Positions 50,154 through 58,578 of a DNA stretch of 64,000 nt are shown piece by piece; position 1 is the first letter of the stretch; each line of letters begins with the position of its first letter. The translations under genes were made by a program, and so were the position numbers. Source of the stretch: Mycobacterium sp. DL99. GTDB lineage: Bacteria; Actinomycetota; Actinomycetes; Mycobacteriales; Mycobacteriaceae. The DNA lies in NCBI RefSeq assembly GCF_004762045.1, contig NZ_SJOM01000007.1, positions 4,441,609-4,505,608 of the forward strand, written 5' to 3'. A model generated the notes under the pieces. It worked only from the letters and a program-made list of their open reading frames with translations, ran no database searches and was not told where the DNA came from.

Positions 50154-51601
50154 TGGCCCACCCTCTTTCGCAGCGCATCGACGACGTACTCGACCTGGAC
50201 CCGAACGCGAACGCCATCCAGTACGACGGCCAGTGGCACAGCTGGGGCCAGGTCGCGACGCTGGCGCGGCGCATCAGCGCGGTCTCTTCCGGCACGCAGG
50301 TCGGCATCATGCTGCGCAATCAGCCCCCGCATGTGGCGGCACTGCTGGGTGTACTGGCCGCAGGCGGAACCGTCGTCGTGATCAACCCGTCCCGCGGTGA
50401 CGAGCGCACCCGCGCCGACATCGAAGCCCTCGGTCTGCCGGTGCTCATCGGCCTGGCCGAGGACATCGCCGCACTGGCCACCCCCTCGCCTGCGACGACA
50501 ACCGTGACGATCCGCGATCTTCATACCGAACCCGAGGTCGGGCCCGCCCGGAGCCCGTCCCGTGATGCGGGGCGTCCGGGTGTGGCGGTGTGGATGCTGA
50601 CCAGCGGAACCACCGGCCCGCCCAAGCGGGTGGACCTGACCTACGACATGCTGGCCCGCAGCGTGATCGGACGGGATCCCGAAAATTCCCCGGCACCAAC
50701 CGAACTGCGGCGTGGCGTGGCGATCCTCAACTCGCCGCTGGTGCATGTCGGCGGCGTGTACCGGGTGTTGCTGTGCATCGCCGAAGCCCGATCATTCGTG
50801 CTGCTGGCCAAATTCGACCTCACGCGCTGGGCCGACGCCGTACGCGAGCACCAACCGAGGGCGGTGTCACTGGTCCCGGCGGCGCTCCGCATGGTGTTGC
50901 ACTCCGACCTGACCCGCGACGATCTCGCCGGCGTCCGTGCGGTCACCTCCGGTACCGCACCCCTGTCCGCCGATGACGCCGACGCATTCACCGAGAAGTT
51001 CGGCATCCCGGTACTGACCTCGTATGCGGCGACCGAGTTCGGCGGTGGGGTGGCCAGCTGGACGTTGGCAGATCACCGGAAGTACTGGAAAGCCAAGCGC
51101 GGCAGTGTGGGCCGGGCCAACCCCGGTGCCCGGCTGCGGGTGGTCGACGAGGACGGCAATCCGCTGCGGCCGGACGAAAAGGGCTTGCTGGAGGTCAAAC
51201 CGGCACAGTTCGACGCCGACGCGGAGTGGTTACGCACCACCGACCTAGCCCGTATCGATGACGACGGATTCGTCTGGATCCTCGGCCGCGCCGACCAGGC
51301 CATCATCCGCGGCGGGTTCAAGGTGATGCCCGACGATGTCCGCACTGCCCTGGAGAGCCACCCCGCGGTGCGCGGTGCGGCCGTGATCGGCATATCCGAT
51401 GACCGTCTGGGCGAGACTCCGGTGGCGATGGTGGAACTGCACGGCGCCACCACCGTCGATGCTCTGCTCGAGTACCTGGGCGGCCGACTGGCCCGCTACG
51501 AGATCCCCACCGATATCGCCATTGTCGAGGCGATTCCCCGAACCCCTTCGGGGAAGGCTGATCTCGGCGCCGTACGGGACCACTTCGCCTCGCGTGTCTG
51601 A
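50153..51601 (+). CDS. Acyl-CoA ligase (AMP-forming)
   Basis: A 482-residue adenylate-forming ligase, short for the family. Motifs: MLTSGTTGPPKRVDLTY (nucleotide loop with PPKR), TSYAATEFGG (A5), WLRTTDLARIDDDG (A7), GRADQAIIRGGFKVMP (hinge) and Lys in IPRTPSGKADLG. It is most like the truncated ligase at 62715 (same PPKR, ATEF, RTTDLA and RGGFK forms), so the two are recent paralogs. The ATG overlaps the crotonase stop, and its own end overlaps the next ligase by eight bases. Confidence 0.92.
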   Translation: MAHPLSQRIDDVLDLDPNANAIQYDGQWHSWGQVATLARRISAVSSGTQVGIMLRNQPPHVAALLGVLAAGGTVVVINPSRGDERTRADIEALGLPVLIGLAEDIAALATPSPATTTVTIRDLHTEPEVGPARSPSRDAGRPGVAVWMLTSGTTGPPKRVDLTYDMLARSVIGRDPENSPAPTELRRGVAILNSPLVHVGGVYRVLLCIAEARSFVLLAKFDLTRWADAVREHQPRAVSLVPAALRMVLHSDLTRDDLAGVRAVTSGTAPLSADDADAFTEKFGIPVLTSYAATEFGGGVASWTLADHRKYWKAKRGSVGRANPGARLRVVDEDGNPLRPDEKGLLEVKPAQFDADAEWLRTTDLARIDDDGFVWILGRADQAIIRGGFKVMPDDVRTALESHPAVRGAAVIGISDDRLGETPVAMVELHGATTVDALLEYLGGRLARYEIPTDIAIVEAIPRTPSGKADLGAVRDHFASRV

Positions 51602-53039
51602 CACCGTTGCGGGGCTGCTGCGCGAGTGTGCCGATCGCCCGTTGCTGGTCTGCGATGAGGAGCGGATCAGCAACGCCGAGGCACAGCGCCGCTCCGCCGA
51701 GGTGGCCGGCGGCCTGCTCGCGCTCGGCGCCGGGAAGGGCACGCACGTCGGGCTCCTCTATCCCAACGGTGTCGATTTCGTGGTCGGGATGCTCGCGACC
51801 GCCCGCATCGGTGCGGTGGTGGTGCCGTACTCCACATTCCTCACCGCGGCCGAGCTGGATACCCAGGTGCGCGACAGCGATACCGCGATCCTGCTGTCGG
51901 CACGCAGTTTCCGTAATCACGACTATGCGCAACGCCTCGCCGGTATCGACGCACCCTGCCTGCGGCAGGTGTTGTTCGATCTGCCGCGCGCCAACGTCCG
52001 AACGGTTGCCGATTTCGAAGACGATGTGGATGGGAGTGATCCATTCGCGATCATCTACACCTCGGGATCCACCGGCTCCCCCAAAGGCGTGGTCCACACC
52101 CACGCATCACTGATCGAACATCAGCGCAACCTCAACGGGATCCGCGGCCTCACCGCGGCCGACCGGCTGTTCTGCAACTCGCCGTTCTTCTGGATCGGCG
52201 GGTTCGCCTTCGGCCTGCTGGCCACTATCACCGCCGGGGCCACCCTGATCTGTTCGAACGCCACCGACGCGGGTGCCACCCTCGACCTATTGGAGGCCGA
52301 GAAACCCACCATCACCAATGGTTTTGTCGCCGGCATCAGCCATCTGAGCAGCCATCCCAGCTACCCGAACCGTCATTTCTCGGCACGGCGAGGCAATCTC
52401 TACCCCGTCATGGCGGCCGACTGCCGGCCCGCCGATCCGGAGCTACGTCACAACATGCTGGGGATGACCGAGACCGGCAGCGTGGTGTTAGTCGACGGCG
52501 ACGACGGCGACGACGGCGACCAACCCGAGCATCGTCGTGGCAGCTATGGCCGGCCCGCACCCGGATTCGACACGAAGGTGCTCGACTCCGGCGAATTGTG
52601 CGTCCGCGGGCCATACGTCATGCAGGGCTACTACGGACGCAACCGCGAAGACTCCTTCGACGCCGACGGCTGGTTTCACACCGGCGATCTCGTACGCGTC
52701 GACGACGAAGGCTACTTCTACTTCCTCGGCCGCGCGGGCGCGATGATCAAGACCGCCGGCGCCAACGTCACCCCCGGTGAGGTCGAGAAGGCGTTGGCGG
52801 TACTGGGACTCACCGCCCACGTCCTCGGCCTGCCCGACACGACTCGCGGGCAGATCGTCGCGGCGGTGATCGTCACCGACGACCCCGTCGACATCGAGGC
52901 GGTGCGAAGCGACCTGCGCGCCACGCTGTCGGCCTACAAGGTCCCTCGGGTGTTCGCGGTGTGCGGGACCGACGAGGTACCGACACTCTCCAGCGGCAAG
53001 CTCGATCTACCCGCACTGGCGAGGCTGTTCAGTGCCTGA
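51594..53039 (+). CDS. Acyl-CoA ligase (AMP-forming), compact form
   Basis: A 481-residue acyl-CoA synthetase with IIYTSGSTGSPKGVVHTH, NMLGMTETGS, GWFHTGDLVRVDDEG, GRAGAMIKTAGANVTP and the C-terminal Lys in TLSSGKLDLP. The stretch between the nucleotide loop and A5 is compact (ARRGNLYPVMAADCR where others have a longer GGAPL block). GTG at 51594 lies inside the end of the previous ligase gene. An acidic loop VDGDDGDDGDQP is encoded by three 9-base repeats. Sister of the following gene; both share the FWxGGFxxG block after the P-loop. Confidence 0.9.
   Translation: MSDTVAGLLRECADRPLLVCDEERISNAEAQRRSAEVAGGLLALGAGKGTHVGLLYPNGVDFVVGMLATARIGAVVVPYSTFLTAAELDTQVRDSDTAILLSARSFRNHDYAQRLAGIDAPCLRQVLFDLPRANVRTVADFEDDVDGSDPFAIIYTSGSTGSPKGVVHTHASLIEHQRNLNGIRGLTAADRLFCNSPFFWIGGFAFGLLATITAGATLICSNATDAGATLDLLEAEKPTITNGFVAGISHLSSHPSYPNRHFSARRGNLYPVMAADCRPADPELRHNMLGMTETGSVVLVDGDDGDDGDQPEHRRGSYGRPAPGFDTKVLDSGELCVRGPYVMQGYYGRNREDSFDADGWFHTGDLVRVDDEGYFYFLGRAGAMIKTAGANVTPGEVEKALAVLGLTAHVLGLPDTTRGQIVAAVIVTDDPVDIEAVRSDLRATLSAYKVPRVFAVCGTDEVPTLSSGKLDLPALARLFSA
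52494..52520. repeat. Three perfect 9-base tandem repeats in an acyl-CoA ligase gene
   Basis: GACGGCGAC repeated three times in frame, encoding DGDDGDDGD in a loop after the A5 motif. Expansion or contraction by one unit would keep the frame. Confidence 0.85.
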
Positions 53040-54525
53040 TCGCGAGCCTGACACCATCGACGCGCTGGTACGCGCTCATTCATCATCCCGGAAGACTGCG
53101 GTGGTGGACCCCGCGGTCCGGATCTCCTACGCCGAACTCGACTCCAGCACAGCCGAACTGGCCTCCGGATTCATCGCCGCGGGTATCACCAAGGGGTCCC
53201 GGGTCGGCCTCATCATGCCCAACGGGGTGGAGTGGGTGCGGATCGCCATCGCGCTGATGCGGATCGGTGCCGTGCTGGTCCCGCTCAGCACACTGCTGCG
53301 CCCGGGCGAACTCACGGCGCAATTGCGCATGGCGTCGGTGCAGCTCCTCATCGCGGTCGAAGAATTCCGTGGCCATCGTTACCCGCTGGACCGGCATCAG
53401 GTGCCCGCGCTGCGCGCAGTGTGGACCGCCGAGGAAGCACTGGGATTCAGTGGAACACGTGGCGCGGCCGATGCGCTGGCGGCCTGCGTGCGCGAAAGCG
53501 ACCCGATGGTCATCATGTTCACCTCGGGAAGCAGCGGGCCACCCAAAGGGACCATTCACTCACACCGAAATTCCCTGGGCGCCGTGCGCTCTGGGCTTGC
53601 CGCGCGATGCATCACCTCTGATACCAGGCTGTATCTGCCCATGCCGTTCTTCTGGGTGGGCGGTTTCGGTGCGGGGATCCTCTCGGCCCTGCTCGCCGGG
53701 GCCACCCTCGTGACTGAACCCATCCCCCACCCCGAATCCACACTCGAGCTGCTTCAGCGCGAACAGGTCACGCTGTTCCGAGGCTGGCCCGAGCAGGCCG
53801 AGGCGCTGGCCCGCCACGCCGGCACCGCGGATCTGCGCTCGCTGCAGCCGGGGAGTCTGGACGCGCTGTTGCCGGACGGCATGCGGTCACGGCCGGGGGC
53901 ACGGGCCTCGTTGTTGGGGATGACCGAATCGTTCGGCCCGTACAGCGGATACCGCGCCGACACCGACATGCCGGAGTCCGCGTGGGGCAGCTGCGGGAAA
54001 CCGTTCGACGGTATGGAGGTGCGGATCGTCGACGCCGATACCGGCGGGCCGCTGCGCCACGGCGAAACCGGCGCGATCCAGATCCGCGGCCCGCACGTGA
54101 TGCGCGGAATCTGCCGGCGTAACCGAGAAGACGTGTTCACCGCCGACGGCTACTACCCGACCGGCGATCTCGGGCATCTGGATGCGGAAGGGTTTCTGTT
54201 CTACCGCGGCAGATCCGACGACATGTTCAAGGTCCGTGGTGCCACGGTGTATCCGAGTGAAGTCGCGCGGGCGCTGCGGTCCATTCCCGGGGTACGCACC
54301 GCGTACGTGGTGAACGTTCCTGACGGCCAGACCAACCGGGTCGGTGCGACCGTGGTGGGCGACGGGCTGTCGGTCGAAGCACTGCGCTCGGCCACCCGGG
54401 CAGCCATCAGCGCGTTCAAGGTGCCCACGCGGTGGCTTCTCCTCGACGACGAGGATGCCGTCCCGCGCGGGGCCACCGGGAAAGTCGACAACGCTGCATT
54501 GCGGGCCATGCTGGAGAGGGACTGA
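53032..54525 (+). CDS. Acyl-CoA ligase (AMP-forming), compact form
   Basis: A 497-residue acyl-CoA synthetase, the third in a row. Motifs: IMFTSGSSGPPKGTIHSH, LLGMTESFGP, GYYPTGDLGHLDAEG, GRSDDMFKVRGATVYP and Lys in PRGATGKVDNAAL. All core catalytic residues are present, so it is unlikely to be a pseudo-enzyme. GTG at 53032 overlaps the previous stop by eight bases. The paralog at 51594 shares the FFWVGGF block. Three consecutive overlapping ligase genes suggest either different substrates taken in by one operon or successive CoA-esterifications of one dicarboxylic route. Confidence 0.9.
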   Translation: MPDREPDTIDALVRAHSSSRKTAVVDPAVRISYAELDSSTAELASGFIAAGITKGSRVGLIMPNGVEWVRIAIALMRIGAVLVPLSTLLRPGELTAQLRMASVQLLIAVEEFRGHRYPLDRHQVPALRAVWTAEEALGFSGTRGAADALAACVRESDPMVIMFTSGSSGPPKGTIHSHRNSLGAVRSGLAARCITSDTRLYLPMPFFWVGGFGAGILSALLAGATLVTEPIPHPESTLELLQREQVTLFRGWPEQAEALARHAGTADLRSLQPGSLDALLPDGMRSRPGARASLLGMTESFGPYSGYRADTDMPESAWGSCGKPFDGMEVRIVDADTGGPLRHGETGAIQIRGPHVMRGICRRNREDVFTADGYYPTGDLGHLDAEGFLFYRGRSDDMFKVRGATVYPSEVARALRSIPGVRTAYVVNVPDGQTNRVGATVVGDGLSVEALRSATRAAISAFKVPTRWLLLDDEDAVPRGATGKVDNAALRAMLERD

Positions 54526-54603
54526 CCGTTGACCACCAACATCTGACCTGGCCGTCGTCGCCGGCGTCAGCTTTGCGATGATCCATATCAAGGAGGCAAC
54601 GTC

Positions 54604-55431
54604 GTGAAGCTCGGACTGTCCACACCCATCGTCATGCAACACCCCGGCGAGTTCTCACCGTGGGAGGCCGGCGCCGGCCCCGACGAGCTGGCGTTGATCG
54701 CCGAGACCGCTGACGGCTTGGGATTTCACCACCTGACGTGCGCCGAGCACACCGGAATACCCGCCTCCGCCGCCGCGGTACGCGGGACGGTGTACTGGGA
54801 TCCGCTGGCCACCTTGTCGTTCCTGGCCGCCCGGACCCGACGCATCCGATTGGCCACCGCCGTGGTGGTGCTCCCCTATCACCACCCGGTGGCGCTGGCG
54901 AAGAGTTATGGGACCCTCGACCGGCTGAGCGGTGGGCGGGTGATCCTCGGCGTCGGCGTCGGATCGCTGACCGAGGAATTCGAACTGCTCGGCGCGCAGT
55001 GGGAGGATCGCGGAGCCGCGGCCGACCGGGACATCACCAGGCTTCGCGCCGCCTGGGGGCAGCGCGAGGTCGACGGTTTCGTCATCGAACCGCACGCCAC
55101 CAGTACGGATCTCGCCGTCTGGGTGGGCGGGCGCACCAAACGCTCGCTACGTCGTGCCGTCGAACTCGGTACCGGCTGGATGCCTTTCGGCCTCTCGCCT
55201 GCCACCATCGCCGAGTTCCTCGCGCCGCACCAGCTGCCCGCGGACTTCGATATCGTGCTCTCCCCCGGTACCGCACTGGACCCGCTGGGCGACCCGGATA
55301 CCGCACGCGGTCGTCTGGTCCGGTTACGCGACGCCGGAGCCACCATCGCCAACTGCACGGTGCAGGCGCACAATGCCGAACACTTCTGCGATCAACTCGC
55401 GGCGCTGCACGCGATGGGCGAAGCGCTCTAG
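54604..55431 (+). CDS. Luciferase-like (LLM class) F420-type oxidoreductase
   Basis: A 275-residue TIM-barrel flavin/F420 oxidoreductase. Start and core strands match the LLM family: KLGLSTPIVMQ, GFHHLTCAEHTGIP, TRRIRLATAVVVLPYHHPVALAKSYGTLDRLSGGRVILGVGVGS. The last motif is typical of F420-dependent mycobacterial members. GTG start with a strong AAGGAGG. It follows the ligase genes after a 78-base gap and converges with the CoA transferase gene after two bases. Likely a dehydrogenase or reductase step; F420 versus FMN cannot be decided from sequence alone. Confidence 0.88.
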   Translation: MKLGLSTPIVMQHPGEFSPWEAGAGPDELALIAETADGLGFHHLTCAEHTGIPASAAAVRGTVYWDPLATLSFLAARTRRIRLATAVVVLPYHHPVALAKSYGTLDRLSGGRVILGVGVGSLTEEFELLGAQWEDRGAAADRDITRLRAAWGQREVDGFVIEPHATSTDLAVWVGGRTKRSLRRAVELGTGWMPFGLSPATIAEFLAPHQLPADFDIVLSPGTALDPLGDPDTARGRLVRLRDAGATIANCTVQAHNAEHFCDQLAALHAMGEAL

Positions 55432-55433
55432 AT

Positions 55434-56621
55434 TCACACGATCGCGTTCGTCCGCAATGCGGCGATCTGGGCTGCGTCATAACCGATCTCGGCGAGCACC
55501 TCGTCGGTGTGCTCACCCAACAGCGGAGCCCGCCGGCGGATCGTCCCCGGCGTCGCCGACATCCGGAACGGAGTCTCGATGATCGGCACATCGCGCGACG
55601 CACCCGGGAACGGAACCCGCTTCAGGTAACCCATGGCCTGCACGTGCGGGTCATCGAGCACGTCTTGTGTGGAATGCAGCGGAGCCGCAGGCATTTTCGC
55701 CTTCTCCAACAGCTCCAACACCTCGACCTTGGTCTTGTCCGCACACCAGTCGGCCATGATGTCATTGAGGATGTTGCCGTTGGCCCAACGGATGTCGTCG
55801 TTGGCGAAGCGTGGATCGTCGAACAGTTCTTCGCGACCCACCAGTCGGCACCAGCGCTTGAACATCGGCTGTCCGGCGACCTGCAGCAGGACCCACTGGT
55901 CGTCGGCGGTGCGATAGAGATCGCACGGCGCGACAGACGCACCTTTGTTGCCCATCCGGGGCTTGTCGACCTGCAGCAGTTCCCGCTCGATCAGGAAGGC
56001 GTTCGACAACATCAGCGCGGTGGGCAACAGGGCACCCTCGACGTGCTGCCCCTCCCCCGTCTTGTCGCGGTGATACAGCGCCATCATGACGCCGATCGCC
56101 AGCGTGAGCGCGGTCCCGAAATCCGCGTAGGGAACCACCGTTCGGATCGGTTGGTCCGGCAGCCCCTGCCGGTAGACCGCCCCGGACATCACCTGTCCGG
56201 CGCCGTCGAAGCCGATCTTGTCGCTGTACGGACCGCCCTCGCCGTAGGCCGTCGCACTGGCCAGGATGATGTCGGGCTTGACCGCCTTGAGCGTCTCGTA
56301 GTCCAGCCCGCTGGCCCGCATCCCCGCCGCGGGCATGTTGGCGATCACGATGTCGGCTTGCGCCACCAGCCGGCGGGTGATCTCCGCGCCCTCAGCGGTG
56401 GTGGAGTCCAGCGTGAGTGAGCGCTTGTTGCGGTTGCACTGCAGGAAGGTGCCGCCCTCGCCGCCCTCTGTGACGGCCTGCACCCAACGGTCTTCCCCGC
56501 CTTCGCGTTTCTCCACCCGCAGCACGTCGGCACCCATGTCGGCCAGGATCGCGCTGCACCAGGGTGCGGCGATGAACCGGCCGTAGTCGAGCACCCGTAT
56601 CCCGTCGAGAACACCTGGCAT
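55434..56621 (-). CDS. Family III CoA transferase (CaiB/BaiF)
   Basis: A 395-residue formyl-CoA-transferase-type enzyme that moves CoA between acids. The catalytic Asp167 in VVPYADFGTAL corresponds in position to Asp169 of formyl-CoA transferase. Other landmarks: VLDYGRFIAAPWCSAILADMGADVLRVE at the N-terminus and GEGQHVEGALLPTAL. It offers a second, ATP-free way to activate the pathway acid besides the ligases. A GAGCAGAC-type hairpin lies between it and the upstream GntR gene, so it probably has its own promoter beyond that hairpin. Confidence 0.93.
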   Translation of the reverse strand: MPGVLDGIRVLDYGRFIAAPWCSAILADMGADVLRVEKREGGEDRWVQAVTEGGEGGTFLQCNRNKRSLTLDSTTAEGAEITRRLVAQADIVIANMPAAGMRASGLDYETLKAVKPDIILASATAYGEGGPYSDKIGFDGAGQVMSGAVYRQGLPDQPIRTVVPYADFGTALTLAIGVMMALYHRDKTGEGQHVEGALLPTALMLSNAFLIERELLQVDKPRMGNKGASVAPCDLYRTADDQWVLLQVAGQPMFKRWCRLVGREELFDDPRFANDDIRWANGNILNDIMADWCADKTKVEVLELLEKAKMPAAPLHSTQDVLDDPHVQAMGYLKRVPFPGASRDVPIIETPFRMSATPGTIRRRAPLLGEHTDEVLAEIGYDAAQIAALRTNAIV

Positions 56622-56640
56622 TCCCGCTCACCTTTCTTCG

Positions 56641-56700
56641 GCGAGCAGACACAAACCTGCCCATCTAGGCGTGAAAATAGGCAGGTTTGTGTCTGCTCGC
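56641..56700. repeat. GAGCAGAC-family hairpin element, copy 4
   Basis: A perfect 21-base-pair inverted repeat (56641-56661 with 56680-56700): outer arm GCGAGCAGAC, inner arm ACAAACCTGCC, 18-base loop. It lies between the GntR stop (56713) and the CoA transferase start (56621) on the minus strand, only 20 bases from the latter. Confidence 0.9.
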
Positions 56701-56712
56701 GGGGTCAACTCG

Positions 56713-57381
56713 CTACTCCAGCACGCCCAGCCGGTCGAGGTGCTCGGTCAGCGGTTTGGACGCGGCACACAGATGCTCGGCCATGGCGTCGCGGGCCGCA
56801 TCCCCGTCGCGGGCCTTCAGTGCGGCCAGGATCCGGCGGTGGTCGTGCGTGGACTGCTCGGGCCAGCCCTCCACCGTCGGGTACACCGATTCCAGTGCGT
56901 ACCGGGTGATCTGGGACATCAGCTGGGCCAGCTTCGGCGATTCGGCCGCCCGGTTGACGCCGCGATGGAACGCATGGTTGAGCCGTACCGCTGCCTCATG
57001 ATCGTCTTGCGCATAGGCGTCTTCCAGCTCCCGCTGGATCCGAGCGAGCTCACCGAGTTGACCGTCGGTGATCTGGCCGGCTGCCCGGGACGCCAGCTGC
57101 CCGCCGATATGGGCCTGCACGCCGGCCACGTCGTCGATGTCCCGCCGCGTGACCGGCAGCACAAGGAACCCGCGCCGGGGCTGCTGCGTCAGCAGCCCCT
57201 CGGTGCGCAGGCCGAACAACGCCTCGCGCACCGGCGTCACGCTGATCCCCAGCTCGGCCGCCAGTTGCTCGAGCCGGATGTAATTGCCCGCCGGATAGGT
57301 GCCGTCGAAGATCCGGCGCCGGATCAGTCGCGCCACATCTTCGGCCAGCTGTGGCCGAGAAGCGAAATCGGGTATGGACAC
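56713..57381 (-). CDS. GntR family regulator (FCD subfamily)
   Basis: A 222-residue regulator: winged helix at about residues 10-75 (LAEDVARLIRRRIFDGTYPAGNYIRLEQLAAELGISVTPVREAL, GLLTQQPRRGFLV) and a helical FCD domain with possible metal ligands (His in NHAFHRGVN, His in DHRRIL, His in AEHLCAAS). Its start lies three bases past the stop of the dehydrogenase gene at 57385, so it is the last gene of the minus-strand operon SDR-thiolase-dehydrogenase-GntR. Feedback control of that operon by an acid or acyl-CoA is likely. Confidence 0.9.
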   Translation of the reverse strand: MSIPDFASRPQLAEDVARLIRRRIFDGTYPAGNYIRLEQLAAELGISVTPVREALFGLRTEGLLTQQPRRGFLVLPVTRRDIDDVAGVQAHIGGQLASRAAGQITDGQLGELARIQRELEDAYAQDDHEAAVRLNHAFHRGVNRAAESPKLAQLMSQITRYALESVYPTVEGWPEQSTHDHRRILAALKARDGDAARDAMAEHLCAASKPLTEHLDRLGVLE

Positions 57382-57384
57382 GGT

Positions 57385-58578
57385 TCAGACCCGATAGTCG
57401 GACAGCAGTCGCTTGCTGATGATGTTCTTCTGGATCTCGCTGGTGCCCTCACCGATCAGCAGGAACGGTGCATCGCGCATCAGCCGCTCGATCTCGTACT
57501 CCTTGGAATAGCCGTACCCGCCGTGGATCCGGAAGCTCTGCTGGGTGACCTCCGAGCAGAACTCGCTGGCCAGATATTTCGCCATGCCGGCGGCCACGTC
57601 GTTGCGCTCGCCGGAGTCCTTGAGGCGGGCGGCGTTGACCATCATCAGATGCGCGGCCTCGACTTTGGTTGCCATCTCGGCCAATTGGAATGCCACGGCC
57701 TGATGTTCGGCGATCGGCTTGCCGAACGTCTCCCGCTGCTGCGCATACCGCACTGCCAGCTCGAAGGCGCGGATTCCCACGCCGCAGGCCCGGGCCGAGA
57801 CGTTGACGCGACCGACCTCGACCCCGTCCATCATCTGGAAGAAACCCTGCCCGGTGGCTCCGCCGAGCACGTCGTCGGCACTGGCGCGGTAGCCGTCGAA
57901 GATCAGTTCGGTGGTGTCGATGCCCTTGTAGCCGAGCTTGTCCAACTTGCCCGGAATGGTCAGCCCGGGAACGACTTCACCGAAGCCGGTGGGCTTTTCG
58001 ACCAGAAACGCGGTCAGGTTGCGGTGCGGCTTGTCGGCACCCTCATCGGTCCGGACCAGCGCGGCCACCAGGGTTGAACTGCCGCCGTTGGTCAGCCACA
58101 TCTTCTGGCCGTCGATCGTGTACGTACCGTCGTCGTTCTTCTTGGCCCGAGTGCGGATCGCCGCCACATCCGACCCCAGCTCGGGCTCGGACATCGAGAA
58201 CGCCCCGCGGGTCTCACCGGTCGCCATGCGCGGCAGGAACTTCTGCTTCTGGGCGTCGGTTCCGTGCTGGCGGATCATGTACGCGACGATGAAGTGGGTG
58301 TTGATCACCCCGGACACGCTCATCCAGCCGCGGGCCAGCTCCTCGACACACAGCGCGTAAGTCAGCAGCGATTCGCCGAGCCCGCCGTACTCCTCGGGGA
58401 TCATGAGCCCGAACAGGCCCATGTCCTTCATCTGGTCGACGATGGCCTGCGGGTAGGTGTCGGAGTGTTCCAGCTCCTGGGCGGTCGGGATGACCTCTTT
58501 GTCGACGAATTGCCGTACCGTCGAGACGATCTCGGTCTGGAACTCGGTCAGCCCCAGGGTCTGGGCGAGTCTGGTCAC
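57385..58578 (-). CDS. Acyl-CoA dehydrogenase
   Basis: A 397-residue FAD enzyme of standard length with full motifs: AFSMSEPELGSDVAAIRT, IDGQKMWLTNGGSS and the catalytic Glu in LIGEGTSEIQKNI. It introduces a trans-2 double bond in a CoA ester and passes electrons to ETF. The arrangement of a homotetrameric short/branched-chain enzyme fits, unlike the paired FadE genes at 34160 and 35361. GTG at 58578 overlaps the upstream thiolase stop by four bases (GTGA), with GGGTGG upstream. Confidence 0.93.
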   Translation of the reverse strand: MTRLAQTLGLTEFQTEIVSTVRQFVDKEVIPTAQELEHSDTYPQAIVDQMKDMGLFGLMIPEEYGGLGESLLTYALCVEELARGWMSVSGVINTHFIVAYMIRQHGTDAQKQKFLPRMATGETRGAFSMSEPELGSDVAAIRTRAKKNDDGTYTIDGQKMWLTNGGSSTLVAALVRTDEGADKPHRNLTAFLVEKPTGFGEVVPGLTIPGKLDKLGYKGIDTTELIFDGYRASADDVLGGATGQGFFQMMDGVEVGRVNVSARACGVGIRAFELAVRYAQQRETFGKPIAEHQAVAFQLAEMATKVEAAHLMMVNAARLKDSGERNDVAAGMAKYLASEFCSEVTQQSFRIHGGYGYSKEYEIERLMRDAPFLLIGEGTSEIQKNIISKRLLSDYRV

